Assembly (NCBI RefSeq): GCF_042219825.1
Contig: NZ_JBHJHQ010000010.1
Coordinates: 1-64,000, forward strand
DNA length: 64,000 nt
Direction of reading: 5' to 3'
Source: JBHJHP01 sp042219825
GTDB taxonomy: Bacteria; Bacteroidota; Bacteroidia; Bacteroidales; UBA5342
The number at the start of each line of letters is the position of its first letter. The first letter of the stretch is position 1. This document shows, in pieces, positions 8,884 to 18,573 of this stretch. Below the pieces are notes generated by a model, which worked only from the letters and a program-made list of their open reading frames with translations, was not told the DNA's origin and ran no database searches. The position numbers and the translations under genes are program-made.

Positions 8884-11646
8884 TTATAATTTTGACTCAA
8901 ACCTGTATTCTCCTGAACTTATTTCCAGCAGAGCCCTGTTATCATTAAATTCCACAACTTTTACCTCCTTATTTTCAGTAATTTTATCCTTACCTTCTTT
9001 TATAGAATTCAACGATTTTGCCGGCACATAGATCCGGGCACCGGAATTAGCCGGAACCGTAATGTTCCAGGTAAATTTTTGCTTACTTCTTGTCCAATTA
9101 CTTTTTATTTTACCATACGGTGATTCGTAGCTTGCATTCACATAATCCAATCCATCCTGCAGTTCTGGTTTCATAATAATGTTTTTGAAACCCGGATCCT
9201 CCGGATCAGACTTAATTCCTGCCAGGTTTTCATAAAACCAGATGATCAAATCGCCCAGCATCATTACATGATTATACGAATTCATATTAGGTGCAGCCGT
9301 ATTTCCATTCCACAATTCCCAAATCGTAGTAGCTCCGTTTTCAACCATGTAGCCCCAGCCCGGATATGTTTTATTGGTGGCGATCCGGTACGCCAGATCA
9401 CTTCTGCCATTTTCTGATAATGTCCGCATCAGCCACTGGGTTCCAATAAGGCCCGTACTTAAATGTCCATCGTTTTTTACCTGAATAACAGTAACAATTG
9501 TATTCAATACATCATCCCGTTTATTCTCAGGAACCAAACCAAACTGTAGGGCCAGCAGATTATCGGTGAGCGTATTATCGCCGTATCCCATCTGATCTTC
9601 CCTGAAAAACACCTGATTAAACCCGGCCTTTATCTTTTCGGCCAGATTTGAATAATATTCCATATCATCATCACATCCGGTTATTCGGGCAAATTTCTGC
9701 ATTAAACCGGAGTAATAATAGTAATAAGCCGTTGATATAAGTTTGCTGGGATGCTTCACATTGGCACTTTTACCTCTGCCTTGCTCAATGGTTGCAGGTG
9801 GTGCGCACCAATCGCCGTAACTATCTTTTGTAAGAATATAATCTTCGGTCATATAGCGGTCCTTCATATAGTCCAACCAACTTTTCATTGAGGCATAATG
9901 AGTTATCAAAGGTTCTGTGTCGCCATACTGCCTGTAAAGCATATCAGCTACCATCAGGTAAGTTCCGGGCCAGGTCATGTTGTCGCTATAATACCGCCAG
10001 AACGCCGGTGCCACATCAGGTATAGTACCGTCACTTTTTTGCGCATACCCTATATCATCCACCCATTTTGTGTACAAGGTTGAGTTATCGTAAACAAAAC
10101 TTTCTCCATAGCATCCTGTAGACCTGTCGCCCAACCAGGGCTGACGTTCGTTTCTCTGGGGACAATCTACCGGCATGCCTTTATAGTTACCCTTTATGCT
10201 CCAGGTGGCATTTTTATAGATTTTATTTATTAAAGAATTTGACGTTGTAAAAGATCCGGCCTGAGGAATTGCATCATAAACCACTTCTCCAAGAAAATCA
10301 TCAACCGTGGGGACACCGGGAAAACCTGTAATTTCAACATACCTGAAACCGTGATATACAAAACGCGGCGCCCACTCTTCAATTCCATTGCCTTTCAGCG
10401 TATAAATATCAGTACACATGGCATCCCTAAGATTTTCAGTCGCTATTTCACCCTTGTCATTCAGAATTTCAGCAAACCGCAACTTCACCTTTTCTCCTGC
10501 ATTACCTTCTACCCTTATTTTCAACCATCCTACCATATTCTGCCCCATGTCCAGAATATATTTACCACCAGAAAGTTTTGTGATCCCAACAGGTTTAATT
10601 GTTTCCATAACCTTCATATTCGGATTCATCTGTGCTTCATATTTACCATCGGGCTGATCCACATAGTCAACCTGGATCCAACCGTTGTCATTAAAATTCA
10701 CAGTACTCCAGCCGGGTATTTCTTTACGCGCATCATATTCTTCGCCATCGTATTCATTATTGGTGATGAGTGGTCCGTTTGCAGTACCTTTCCATGAATT
10801 ATCTGTTTTGATAATCTGTTTTGAACCATCGGCATATTCAATTTCCAGCTGTAGTAATAATTTAGGAAATCCAAAATTCTTTATCTTATACGGCTTATAG
10901 TGTTGTCGCATCGTATGATATCTCCCGTTTCCAAGAATCACACCCACTGCATTTTCACCTTCATTTAAAGCACTGGTGACGTCAAACACATTATACTTTA
11001 TATTTTCATGATAATCTGTTGGTGCCGGAGCCAAAACCTGATTTCCAATTCGATTCCCGTTAAAATAAAGCTCATACATTCCCAGCCCCATCAAATATAC
11101 CTTAGCCTGCTTTACCGGTTGATCAGCCTTAAACACTTTACGCAGGTAGCGAGCCGACAGGCGTGAATGGAAACTATCATCATCCCATGGGAATGCATAA
11201 TCAAACCCGATCCATCTGCCATACCAGTCTTTATAATGCAAAAGCCCCATCGACCAGTAAGCTGTTTCACTCCATTCCGATTCCCCTTTATTGGTTATAA
11301 CCTTTACCTTCCAGTAACAATCTTTCCTGCTTTTTAATTCCGCTCCTTTATATTGCACCAGGTGCGATTGATCCGATTTCACGTCACCCGAATCCCACAG
11401 ATCGCCAATATTATTATCCAGTCTTTCTTCGGAAGATGCCACAAGTATACGATAAGAAATCTGATACACAGATCTTTCTTCAGAAATAATCTTCCAGCTT
11501 AATTCTGGATTTTTAACATCTATTCCAATTGGATTTTCAAGCATTTCACACCTAAGTTCTACAGGCTCTGATATGCCCAAAGCCGGAAGGCTAACAAGAA
11601 CAATCAGATTAAAAATGAAAGATATTTTTTTACAGACGGTATTCAT
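8884..11646 (-). CDS. Alpha-L-rhamnosidase, GH78
   Basis: A 920-residue glycoside hydrolase that releases terminal alpha-L-rhamnose from plant or microbial glycans. It has an N-terminal signal peptide ending near PALGISEP and no lipobox cysteine, so it is probably periplasmic or secreted. Order: N-terminal Ig-like domain, jelly-roll rhamnosidase-N domain (about 160-330), a second beta domain, the (alpha/alpha)6 catalytic barrel (about 450-790) and a C-terminal beta domain. The active-site block CPQRNERQPWLGDR carries Glu500, and GATTIWELWNG carries Glu777; these correspond to the acid and base proposed for GH78. It is the first gene of an operon with an aldolase and a symporter. No SusC/SusD pair accompanies it. 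Confidence 0.93.
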   Translation of the reverse strand: MNTVCKKISFIFNLIVLVSLPALGISEPVELRCEMLENPIGIDVKNPELSWKIISEERSVYQISYRILVASSEERLDNNIGDLWDSGDVKSDQSHLVQYKGAELKSRKDCYWKVKVITNKGESEWSETAYWSMGLLHYKDWYGRWIGFDYAFPWDDDSFHSRLSARYLRKVFKADQPVKQAKVYLMGLGMYELYFNGNRIGNQVLAPAPTDYHENIKYNVFDVTSALNEGENAVGVILGNGRYHTMRQHYKPYKIKNFGFPKLLLQLEIEYADGSKQIIKTDNSWKGTANGPLITNNEYDGEEYDARKEIPGWSTVNFNDNGWIQVDYVDQPDGKYEAQMNPNMKVMETIKPVGITKLSGGKYILDMGQNMVGWLKIRVEGNAGEKVKLRFAEILNDKGEIATENLRDAMCTDIYTLKGNGIEEWAPRFVYHGFRYVEITGFPGVPTVDDFLGEVVYDAIPQAGSFTTSNSLINKIYKNATWSIKGNYKGMPVDCPQRNERQPWLGDRSTGCYGESFVYDNSTLYTKWVDDIGYAQKSDGTIPDVAPAFWRYYSDNMTWPGTYLMVADMLYRQYGDTEPLITHYASMKSWLDYMKDRYMTEDYILTKDSYGDWCAPPATIEQGRGKSANVKHPSKLISTAYYYYYSGLMQKFARITGCDDDMEYYSNLAEKIKAGFNQVFFREDQMGYGDNTLTDNLLALQFGLVPENKRDDVLNTIVTVIQVKNDGHLSTGLIGTQWLMRTLSENGRSDLAYRIATNKTYPGWGYMVENGATTIWELWNGNTAAPNMNSYNHVMMLGDLIIWFYENLAGIKSDPEDPGFKNIIMKPELQDGLDYVNASYESPYGKIKSNWTRSKQKFTWNITVPANSGARIYVPAKSLNSIKEGKDKITENKEVKVVEFNDNRALLEISSGEYRFESKL

Positions 11647-11742
11647 GTAACAAAAGTTTGCTAACGAGATTTTTGCAATATCAATTTTAAAGTCTTAATT
11701 ATCTATCATTAAATTTAATATGTACAGATTTAAGACTATCCA

Positions 11743-11750
11743 CAAATATA
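11743..11750 (-). promoter_or_regulatory. -7 box of the rhamnosidase operon
   Basis: TATATTTG on the minus strand fits TANNTTTG. No clear TTTG lies at the expected upstream distance; GTTT at 11774-11771 is the nearest. The start would be near 11736, giving a leader of about 90 nt. Confidence 0.4.
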
Positions 11751-11766
11751 TGAAAACGTTTTCATA
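11749..11766. promoter_or_regulatory. Perfect LacI-type operator palindrome
   Basis: TATGAAAACGTTTTCATA is a perfect 18-bp inverted repeat with a central CG, the classic shape of LacI/GalR-family operators. It abuts the minus-strand -7 box, placing it in the spacer of the rhamnosidase operon promoter. This is the same geometry as the 6056-6071 site before the giant surface protein. Repression relieved by a sugar ligand is the natural reading. Confidence 0.6.
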
Positions 11767-11908
11767 AATTAAACAGCCAGCACCAAAAGACCTGTTGAAC
11801 CGTTGTAACTCCCTCCAAACCAGAGGAAGGTAAAACGTTAAAATCCATATAAATTCAACATCACACGTAATACTAAAAAATCCAACCTTTTAATTCGGTT
11901 TTTATTAC

Positions 11909-11916
11909 TATTTTTG
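11909..11916 (+). promoter_or_regulatory. -7 box of pyrG
   Basis: TATTTTTG fits TANNTTTG. Transcription would start near 11923, about 40 nt before the GTG start. The upstream TTTG element is only a T-rich run near 11888. Confidence 0.4.
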
Positions 11917-11962
11917 TGGACTTTAAAACGAAACGAATTTAAATTCAAAATCTAGGTTTAAA

Positions 11963-13564
11963 GTGGATACAAAATATATTTTTGTCACAGGGGGTGTTAC
12001 TTCTTCACTCGGAAAAGGAATTATATCAGCATCATTAGGTAAGTTATTGCAGGCAAGAGGGTATAAAGTTACTATTCAAAAGCTTGATCCTTATATTAAT
12101 GTTGATCCGGGAACACTTAACCCTTACGAGCACGGGGAATGTTATGTTACCGTTGATGGTGCCGAGACGGATCTTGACCTTGGGCACTACGAACGGTTTC
12201 TGAATATTTCAACCACTCAGGCAAATAACATTACCACTGGCCGTGTATATCAGAATGTCATCAACAAGGAAAGGCGTGGTGACTTTTTGGGAAAGACGGT
12301 TCAGATTATTCCTCATATTACAGACGAAATAAAACGAAATATCAAATTGCTGGGAAGCAAAAAGCAATTTGATTTTGTGATCACCGAAATTGGAGGTACT
12401 GTTGGTGACATCGAATCATTACCTTATATTGAATCTGTTCGTCAGTTGCGTTGGGAACTCGGGAAAAACAGCCTGGTTATTCATTTAACTTATGTACCAT
12501 ACCTGGCGGCATCCGGGGAACTAAAAACAAAACCAACCCAGCACTCTGTTAAAGCGTTGCTCGAAGAAGGAGTTCAACCTGATATTTTGGTATTGCGAAC
12601 TGAACATGAACTTACCCCTGATATCAGACGTAAAGTATCTTTATTTTGTAATGTCGATCAAAAATCGGTCATCCAGAGTATTGATGTGCCTACAATTTAT
12701 GAGGTTCCAGTAAAAATGCAGGAAGAAGGTTTGGATACTACCGTGCTCGAGAAGCTTGGACTGCCTGCTGAAGGCGAAGCCAAACTCCGGGAATGGAAAG
12801 CGTTCCTTTCTAAACTCAAAAAAGCGCAGAAAACCGTTAAGATTGGTTTGGTAGGTAAATATGTTGAACTGGCAGATGCCTATAAATCAATCATTGAATC
12901 GCTGATACATGCAGCTGCATATAATGACCGTAAATTAAAACTTCAATTGATCCATTCTGAAAAGCTGAATGAAAGCAACATGGATGAAACACTGAAAGGC
13001 ATGGACGGCATACTGGTTGCACCGGGATTCGGTCATAGGGGAATTGAAGGGAAAATTCTGGCATGTAAATATGCCCGCGAAAACAACGTGCCGTTTTTAG
13101 GAATTTGCTTAGGTATGCAATGTGCGGTTATCGAATTTGCACAAAATGTACTCAAATTTGAAGATGCCAATTCAACCGAAATGGATTACAATACAAAATA
13201 TCCCGTAATTGACCTGATGGAAGAACAAAAGGGTGTTTCTGAAATGGGTGGAACTATGCGTTTGGGAGCTTATGAATGCAGCCTCCTGAACGGAAGCAAA
13301 GTACATGAAGTTTACGGCGAATCTACCATATACGAGAGGCACAGACACAGATACGAATTTAACAGCGAATATCTTGAAACATTTGAAAATAACGGAATGA
13401 AAGCAGTTGGGATCAACCCTGATACAGACCTTGTGGAGATTGTTGAATTACCAGAACATAAATGGTTTGTTGGGGTACAGTTCCATCCGGAATATCGCAG
13501 TACTGTTGTAAATCCGCACCCGCTTTTCAAAGGTTTCATTAAAGCAGCATTAAAAGAAGAATAA
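11963..13564 (+). CDS. pyrG: CTP synthase
   Basis: 533 residues, full family length. It converts UTP to CTP using ATP and glutamine in the cytosol. The N-terminal synthetase domain opens with KYIFVTGGVTSSLGKGI, the family's ATP-binding loop. The C-terminal class I glutamine amidotransferase domain has the nucleophile Cys in GICLGMQC and the His/Glu pair in QFHPEY. The start is GTG: no in-frame ATG precedes it, and the conserved N-terminus begins right there. yidC follows after 9 bp, so the two are probably co-transcribed. Confidence 0.97.
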   Translation: MDTKYIFVTGGVTSSLGKGIISASLGKLLQARGYKVTIQKLDPYINVDPGTLNPYEHGECYVTVDGAETDLDLGHYERFLNISTTQANNITTGRVYQNVINKERRGDFLGKTVQIIPHITDEIKRNIKLLGSKKQFDFVITEIGGTVGDIESLPYIESVRQLRWELGKNSLVIHLTYVPYLAASGELKTKPTQHSVKALLEEGVQPDILVLRTEHELTPDIRRKVSLFCNVDQKSVIQSIDVPTIYEVPVKMQEEGLDTTVLEKLGLPAEGEAKLREWKAFLSKLKKAQKTVKIGLVGKYVELADAYKSIIESLIHAAAYNDRKLKLQLIHSEKLNESNMDETLKGMDGILVAPGFGHRGIEGKILACKYARENNVPFLGICLGMQCAVIEFAQNVLKFEDANSTEMDYNTKYPVIDLMEEQKGVSEMGGTMRLGAYECSLLNGSKVHEVYGESTIYERHRHRYEFNSEYLETFENNGMKAVGINPDTDLVEIVELPEHKWFVGVQFHPEYRSTVVNPHPLFKGFIKAALKEE

Positions 13565-13573
13565 TCAAAAATC

Positions 13574-15454
13574 ATGGATAGAAATAATTTAATTGGATTC
13601 AGTTTAATTGGATTAATATTAGTTGCATTTTACTTTTATAATAAACCATCTCAGGAAGAACTGGACAGAATTCAACATCAAAGGGATTCCATTGCCCATG
13701 TGCAGCAGGAACAACAACGTTTAAACAGTGCTGCCGAATCAGCGATATATCCGGCTCAAAACGATTCAATTGTAAGCACTGTAAACGATAACGGAAATAC
13801 AACCGCAAACACAGCAGAACTTTATGGTGATTTTGCTCCTGTGATGACAGGTGACGAAGAGTTTATCACACTCGAAAATAAATATCTCGATATAAAACTG
13901 TCAACCCTGGGAGGACGTGTATATTCGGTGGTACTTAAGGATTTTCTGACATACGACAAAAAGCCTCTGGTATTATTTGACGGCGATGATTCTGAATTCG
14001 GGTTCAGCTTTTTCACGCAAACAAACAGGCAAATTTCCACAAAAGATATTTATTTCAAAGTTACTGAAAACAATACATTATCAGACGGAACTCAAAAAAT
14101 CGTACTGACAGCTGATTTGGGTGATGGCCGTTCCATCAGTAATATTTATACCCTGGCTCCTGAAGATTACCTGGTAAATTATAGCTTCAAGGTGGACGGT
14201 GTGGATAAAATCCTGCCGCGTTCAGTCAGTAATTTCGATTTGCACTGGCAGGTATTCATGCGTCAGAATGAAAAAGGTGCGACCTTTGAAACCCGTTACT
14301 CAGGATTATATTATAAATATTACCAGAATGACGTAGAACATATATCAGGAAATAAATCTTCAGAAGAAACACTTACTACCCGTGTGAAATGGGTTGGTTA
14401 TAAAGATCAGTTTTTCTCTTCAGTACTTATAGCAGATAACTTCTTTACCTCTGCAAATGTCAATCTTGAAAAGCTTGAAAACGTGGATGGCTATCTGTTC
14501 AATATGACATCAGATCTTTCCATCCCGGTTTCACAGGACATTAATTTTAAATACTATTTTGGCCCGAATAATTATAAAATTTTACAGAAAACGGGATACG
14601 AACTTCAGAAAGTTGTCAATCTGGGATGGCCGGTTGTTAGTTGGTTCAACAAATATGTGGTCATTAACGTATTTGATATATTGAACAAACACATTGCCAA
14701 TTATGGTATAATCATTCTGATACTGACAGTGTTTATTAAACTGATCATCTTCCCGTTCACTTTTAAGTCTTATATCTCAACTGCCAAAATGCGTGTATTG
14801 AAACCGCAGATTGATGAGATAAATAAAAAAATTCCAAAGGATAAAGCCATGGAGCGACAACAGGCTACCATGGCACTTTACCGAAAAGTAGGTGTAAGTC
14901 CGATGGGCGGATGTTTGCCAATGGTATTTCAATTTCCTATATTAGTGGCAATGTTCTACTTCTTTCCTGCTTCTATTGAGTTACGTCAGGAAAGTTTCCT
15001 CTGGGCAAAGGACCTCGCATCTTACGACTCGATTTTCTCATGGCAAACGCAGATTCCTGTTTTATCAAATATTTATGGAAATCACGTAAGTTTATTTACC
15101 CTGTTAATGGCTATCGTAAATGTGTTTTACACCAAGATAAACTCAGAAATGACCGCATCAACCAATCAGATGCCTGGTATGAAAACCATGATGTACATGA
15201 TGCCGGTTATGTTTCTTTTCTTCTTTAACAACTACTCAGCAGGTTTGAGCTACTACTATTTCCTTTCAACATTAATCACTGTAGGGCAAACTTTCATAAT
15301 GAGACGTTTTGTTGATGAAGATGCGCTTCTTGCAAAACTCGAAGCGAATAAAAAGAAACCTGCAAAAAAATCCAAGTTTCAGGAGAGACTGGCTAACATG
15401 CAGAAACAACAGCAGGCCCAGATACGCCAAAATGCGAAAAACAAAAAAAGGTAA
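13574..15454 (+). CDS. yidC: Membrane protein insertase YidC
   Basis: 626 residues. It inserts and folds inner-membrane proteins, alone or with Sec. The N-terminal anchor (NNLIGFSLIGLILVAFYFY) is followed by a large periplasmic beta-sandwich domain (about 60-360). The conserved five-helix insertase core runs from about 370 (YGIIILILTVFIKLIIFPFT) to 590, with the hydrophilic cytoplasmic loop and the KMRVLKPQIDEI coiled region. The tail is basic (KKKPAKKSKFQERL), as in Bacteroidota YidC. It lies 9 bp after pyrG and 15 bp before malQ. Its usual companions yidD and rnpA sit 36 kb away. Confidence 0.96.
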   Translation: MDRNNLIGFSLIGLILVAFYFYNKPSQEELDRIQHQRDSIAHVQQEQQRLNSAAESAIYPAQNDSIVSTVNDNGNTTANTAELYGDFAPVMTGDEEFITLENKYLDIKLSTLGGRVYSVVLKDFLTYDKKPLVLFDGDDSEFGFSFFTQTNRQISTKDIYFKVTENNTLSDGTQKIVLTADLGDGRSISNIYTLAPEDYLVNYSFKVDGVDKILPRSVSNFDLHWQVFMRQNEKGATFETRYSGLYYKYYQNDVEHISGNKSSEETLTTRVKWVGYKDQFFSSVLIADNFFTSANVNLEKLENVDGYLFNMTSDLSIPVSQDINFKYYFGPNNYKILQKTGYELQKVVNLGWPVVSWFNKYVVINVFDILNKHIANYGIIILILTVFIKLIIFPFTFKSYISTAKMRVLKPQIDEINKKIPKDKAMERQQATMALYRKVGVSPMGGCLPMVFQFPILVAMFYFFPASIELRQESFLWAKDLASYDSIFSWQTQIPVLSNIYGNHVSLFTLLMAIVNVFYTKINSEMTASTNQMPGMKTMMYMMPVMFLFFFNNYSAGLSYYYFLSTLITVGQTFIMRRFVDEDALLAKLEANKKKPAKKSKFQERLANMQKQQQAQIRQNAKNKKR

Positions 15455-15469
15455 TTAAACTAATTTTTT

Positions 15470-18124
15470 ATGCTGAATGTATTTATTGCAATCCACTATA
15501 ATACTCAATGGGGAGAACAACTATTTGTAGAAGGAAACTTTAACGGCTCAGAGAACCGTGAAAAAATACCTTTAGTTTATAATCCCAATGGCCTGTGGAC
15601 TTTAAATACAACTGTTAAACAAAATTTGCTGATTAACTATCAGTATATTCTCCTGACTTCAGACGGCATCAGCAAAAAGGAGCCTGTTAAGAGATATTTT
15701 ACTGCAGAAGGTAAAAACGATATTTATATTTATGATCAGTGGCTTAGTCCTGATACCGACGACAGTATTTTATACCGTTCCATTTCTAAAAATGCGATTT
15801 TCAAAAAAGATGATCTTTCAGGATCCTTAAAAAATAACATTGCAGACGGAATCTATTTCCAGATCAGTGTTCCCCGCGTTAAAAATGGATATAAAATTTG
15901 TGTAACGGGAAATATTCCGGAACTCGGCAACTGGGATCAATACAAACCACTGTTACTGGAAAGTGCTGAATTTGCGAATTGGTTTGGTGGATTCGCCAAG
16001 ATGCCTAAAACCGGTTCTATAGAATATAAATATGCAGTTTACGACCTGCAAAGCAAACGCATCGTTGAGTGGGAAGCAGGAGAAAACAGGAAACTGACTG
16101 TAAAGAACCAGAATTGTATTCTCAAAGGGGATTCAGGTTTCAGATTCTCATCCCCGTGGAAGGGCAGTGGTATAGCCATTCCAGTATTTTCAATCCGTAC
16201 AGAATCAGGACTGGGAATAGGTGAGTTTAACGATTTAAAAACCTTTGGAGACTGGGTGGCAAAAACAGGAATGAACCTGATCCAGATCCTTCCTATCAAC
16301 GATACCATTTCAAAGTTTGACTGGACCGATTCATATCCATATAATGCAATTTCTGTTTATGCCCTGAATCCTATTTACATCAACCTTGACGAACTTTTTA
16401 AGCACGATAACACGGCATTATCTTTTCTTAAAAATAAGAAAAAAGAATTGAACGCTTTTGCTGAAATTGACTTTGAAGCTGTGCTGGATTTAAAAATGGA
16501 ATATCTTCACAAGGCGTTTGATTTTCACAAAGGGAGTCTTGAACAGGACAAGGATTTTCAGTTTTTCCTTGAAAAAAACGGATTCTGGGTTAAGGCATAT
16601 GCCCTATTCTGTTGCTTGAGAGACCGGTATAAAACAACGGATTTCAGGCAATGGGGCCAGCATGCAGAGTATTCCGAAGAGATGCTTGATAAATGCTGTG
16701 AATCAGGAGAAATTGAAATGTGCGATGCTATGTTTTATGTTTTCATACAATATCATCTTGATAAACAACTTGCATCATCTATTGAATATTTACATAACCA
16801 TGGCGTTGCTTTAAAAGGCGATATTCCAATTGGAATAAACCGTGAAAGTGTAGATGCCTGGGCGTCTCCTGAACTGTTTCATTTTAACCAGCAAACAGGT
16901 GCCCCACCGGATTATTTCTCGACTGTGGGACAAAACTGGGGTTTCCCAACCTACGACTGGGAGCAAATGAAGAAGGATGATTATGAATGGTGGCAGAATC
17001 GTTTCAGAAAAATGGCCGATTACTTCGATGCATACCGCATCGATCATATTCTAGGCTTTTTCCGTATCTGGGAAATTCCGTTCAGATTCCAGGAAGGATT
17101 AATGGGACACTTTAGTCCTGCCCTTCCATATACTACAGAAGATTTATGGTTCAACAAACTTCCTTTTGACCCCAAATGGTGGTGTACACCTCATGTTTAT
17201 AAATACGAATCGTATATTTTTGGAGATTATACGGATGAGATCCTTGAACATTTTTTTGAACAGGAAGGCGATCTGTATTACCTTAAAGAAGAACATAACG
17301 AAACCAGACAGCTGTTCAGTAAATGTCATGAACTTGGCATTGTGGATGATAATATCATATACAAACTCCGTGATGTTATCTGTGATGTTCTGTTCATGGA
17401 AGACGAGAGACAGAAAGGGTACTATCATCCTCGCATAGAATTACAGCGGACCAGAAAATTTCACCGTCTTGCCGATGATGTGAAACATAATCTCATGCTG
17501 CTTTATAATGACTTTTTCTATAAACGTCATAATCAGTTCTGGAAAGATAAAGCACTGGAAAAACTGCCGCGTCTCATTCATACTACTAATATGCTGGTTT
17601 GTGGTGAAGATCTTGGAATGATACCTGATAATGTACCTGAAGTAATGAATCAGCTGAATATACTGACACTGGATATTCAGAATATGCCAAAAATAAACAC
17701 CATTGAGTTTTCTGATCCCCGTTGGTTCAAATACTATTCCGTTTGCACGACCTCTACACACGATACTCCGACATTACGTGGCGTGTGGAAATATGACCCT
17801 GAAAAAGGTAAACGAATGGTGAATTTATTATGCCATGAAGATGTGCAAACATTTGCTGATTGTCCGGGATGGCTATGTAAAAAAATCATCGAAGTAAACC
17901 TTCAGGCTGGTTCAGCACTGACCATTCTTCCGCTACAGGACTGGTTATCCATCAATGAGCGACTGCGTTATCCTGATCCACATGCAGAGCGGATCAACAA
18001 ACCTGAATATTCGAGGCATTACTGGCGCTACAGAATGCATATTCCGGTAGAAACTCTGCTGAATGAAGATGAACTAACTGATGAAATTCATGAAATGATA
18101 CGGAATTCTGACCGTATTAGTTAA
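15470..18124 (+). CDS. malQ: 4-alpha-glucanotransferase, GH77, with two N-terminal CBM20-like domains
   Basis: 884 residues, longer than E. coli MalQ because of two starch-binding CBM20-like domains (about 1-95 and 120-215; the second has GNIPELGNWDQYKPLLL). This is the layout of plant DPE2 and Bacteroidota MalQ. The GH77 barrel holds the nucleophile Asp525 (AYRIDHILGFF), the acid/base Glu713 (VCGEDLGM) and the transition-state stabiliser Asp765 (STHDTPT). It transfers maltosyl or longer glucan units between alpha-1,4-glucans in glycogen or maltodextrin metabolism. There is no signal peptide, so it is cytosolic. Confidence 0.95.
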   Translation: MLNVFIAIHYNTQWGEQLFVEGNFNGSENREKIPLVYNPNGLWTLNTTVKQNLLINYQYILLTSDGISKKEPVKRYFTAEGKNDIYIYDQWLSPDTDDSILYRSISKNAIFKKDDLSGSLKNNIADGIYFQISVPRVKNGYKICVTGNIPELGNWDQYKPLLLESAEFANWFGGFAKMPKTGSIEYKYAVYDLQSKRIVEWEAGENRKLTVKNQNCILKGDSGFRFSSPWKGSGIAIPVFSIRTESGLGIGEFNDLKTFGDWVAKTGMNLIQILPINDTISKFDWTDSYPYNAISVYALNPIYINLDELFKHDNTALSFLKNKKKELNAFAEIDFEAVLDLKMEYLHKAFDFHKGSLEQDKDFQFFLEKNGFWVKAYALFCCLRDRYKTTDFRQWGQHAEYSEEMLDKCCESGEIEMCDAMFYVFIQYHLDKQLASSIEYLHNHGVALKGDIPIGINRESVDAWASPELFHFNQQTGAPPDYFSTVGQNWGFPTYDWEQMKKDDYEWWQNRFRKMADYFDAYRIDHILGFFRIWEIPFRFQEGLMGHFSPALPYTTEDLWFNKLPFDPKWWCTPHVYKYESYIFGDYTDEILEHFFEQEGDLYYLKEEHNETRQLFSKCHELGIVDDNIIYKLRDVICDVLFMEDERQKGYYHPRIELQRTRKFHRLADDVKHNLMLLYNDFFYKRHNQFWKDKALEKLPRLIHTTNMLVCGEDLGMIPDNVPEVMNQLNILTLDIQNMPKINTIEFSDPRWFKYYSVCTTSTHDTPTLRGVWKYDPEKGKRMVNLLCHEDVQTFADCPGWLCKKIIEVNLQAGSALTILPLQDWLSINERLRYPDPHAERINKPEYSRHYWRYRMHIPVETLLNEDELTDEIHEMIRNSDRIS

Positions 18125-18573
18125 AAAATCAAACTTTTTTTAACATTATATTTAAAGATATTTATAACAAATTAGTACATTTGTTACATTATTACGCACA
18201 TTGCTTAATAATATGATAACATTTAAACTTAATCTACTTGTATAATATCTTAAATATCACATGTCCTAAAATTCTTTAAGTCAACTGTATTTCAGCTGGT
18301 TAAAAAAGCACAATCTGCATAGAAGTGTTTGCCGGCAGAATAAAGGAAGGCTAAAAAGAACATTTTAACATATGAATGGCAGATGCAGTTAAGTTTAAAT
18401 CATCTGTATTTTTAACGAAAAGTATTATAACAGGATTCTTAGATAATATAAAATATTTTGCCACATTTGAGCAGAATACAACTAACAGACAAAAAGTACT
18501 TCTGTGCACTTGTATATGATAGGTAAAATATGATTAAGTTTTGTTGAATATGACTGGTAATCACAATAAAAAA
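18125..18573. other. Long AT-rich leader upstream of the PorP/SprF cluster
   Basis: About 450 bp without a gene. TACATTTG at 18176-18183 fits a plus-strand -7 box, but has no matching TTTG upstream and would leave a leader of nearly 390 nt. CACATTTG at 18462-18469 is a poorer match. No strong hairpin with a T-run follows malQ. Confidence 0.4.

Larger units (their letters stand above)
11647..11962. other. Divergent regulatory region between the rhamnosidase operon and pyrG
   Basis: 316 bp, AT-rich, between a minus-strand catabolic operon and the plus-strand pyrG. It contains a perfect 18-bp palindrome beside a minus-strand -7 box (11743-11766) and a plus-strand -7 box (11909-11916). No gene is seen inside. 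Confidence 0.6.
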
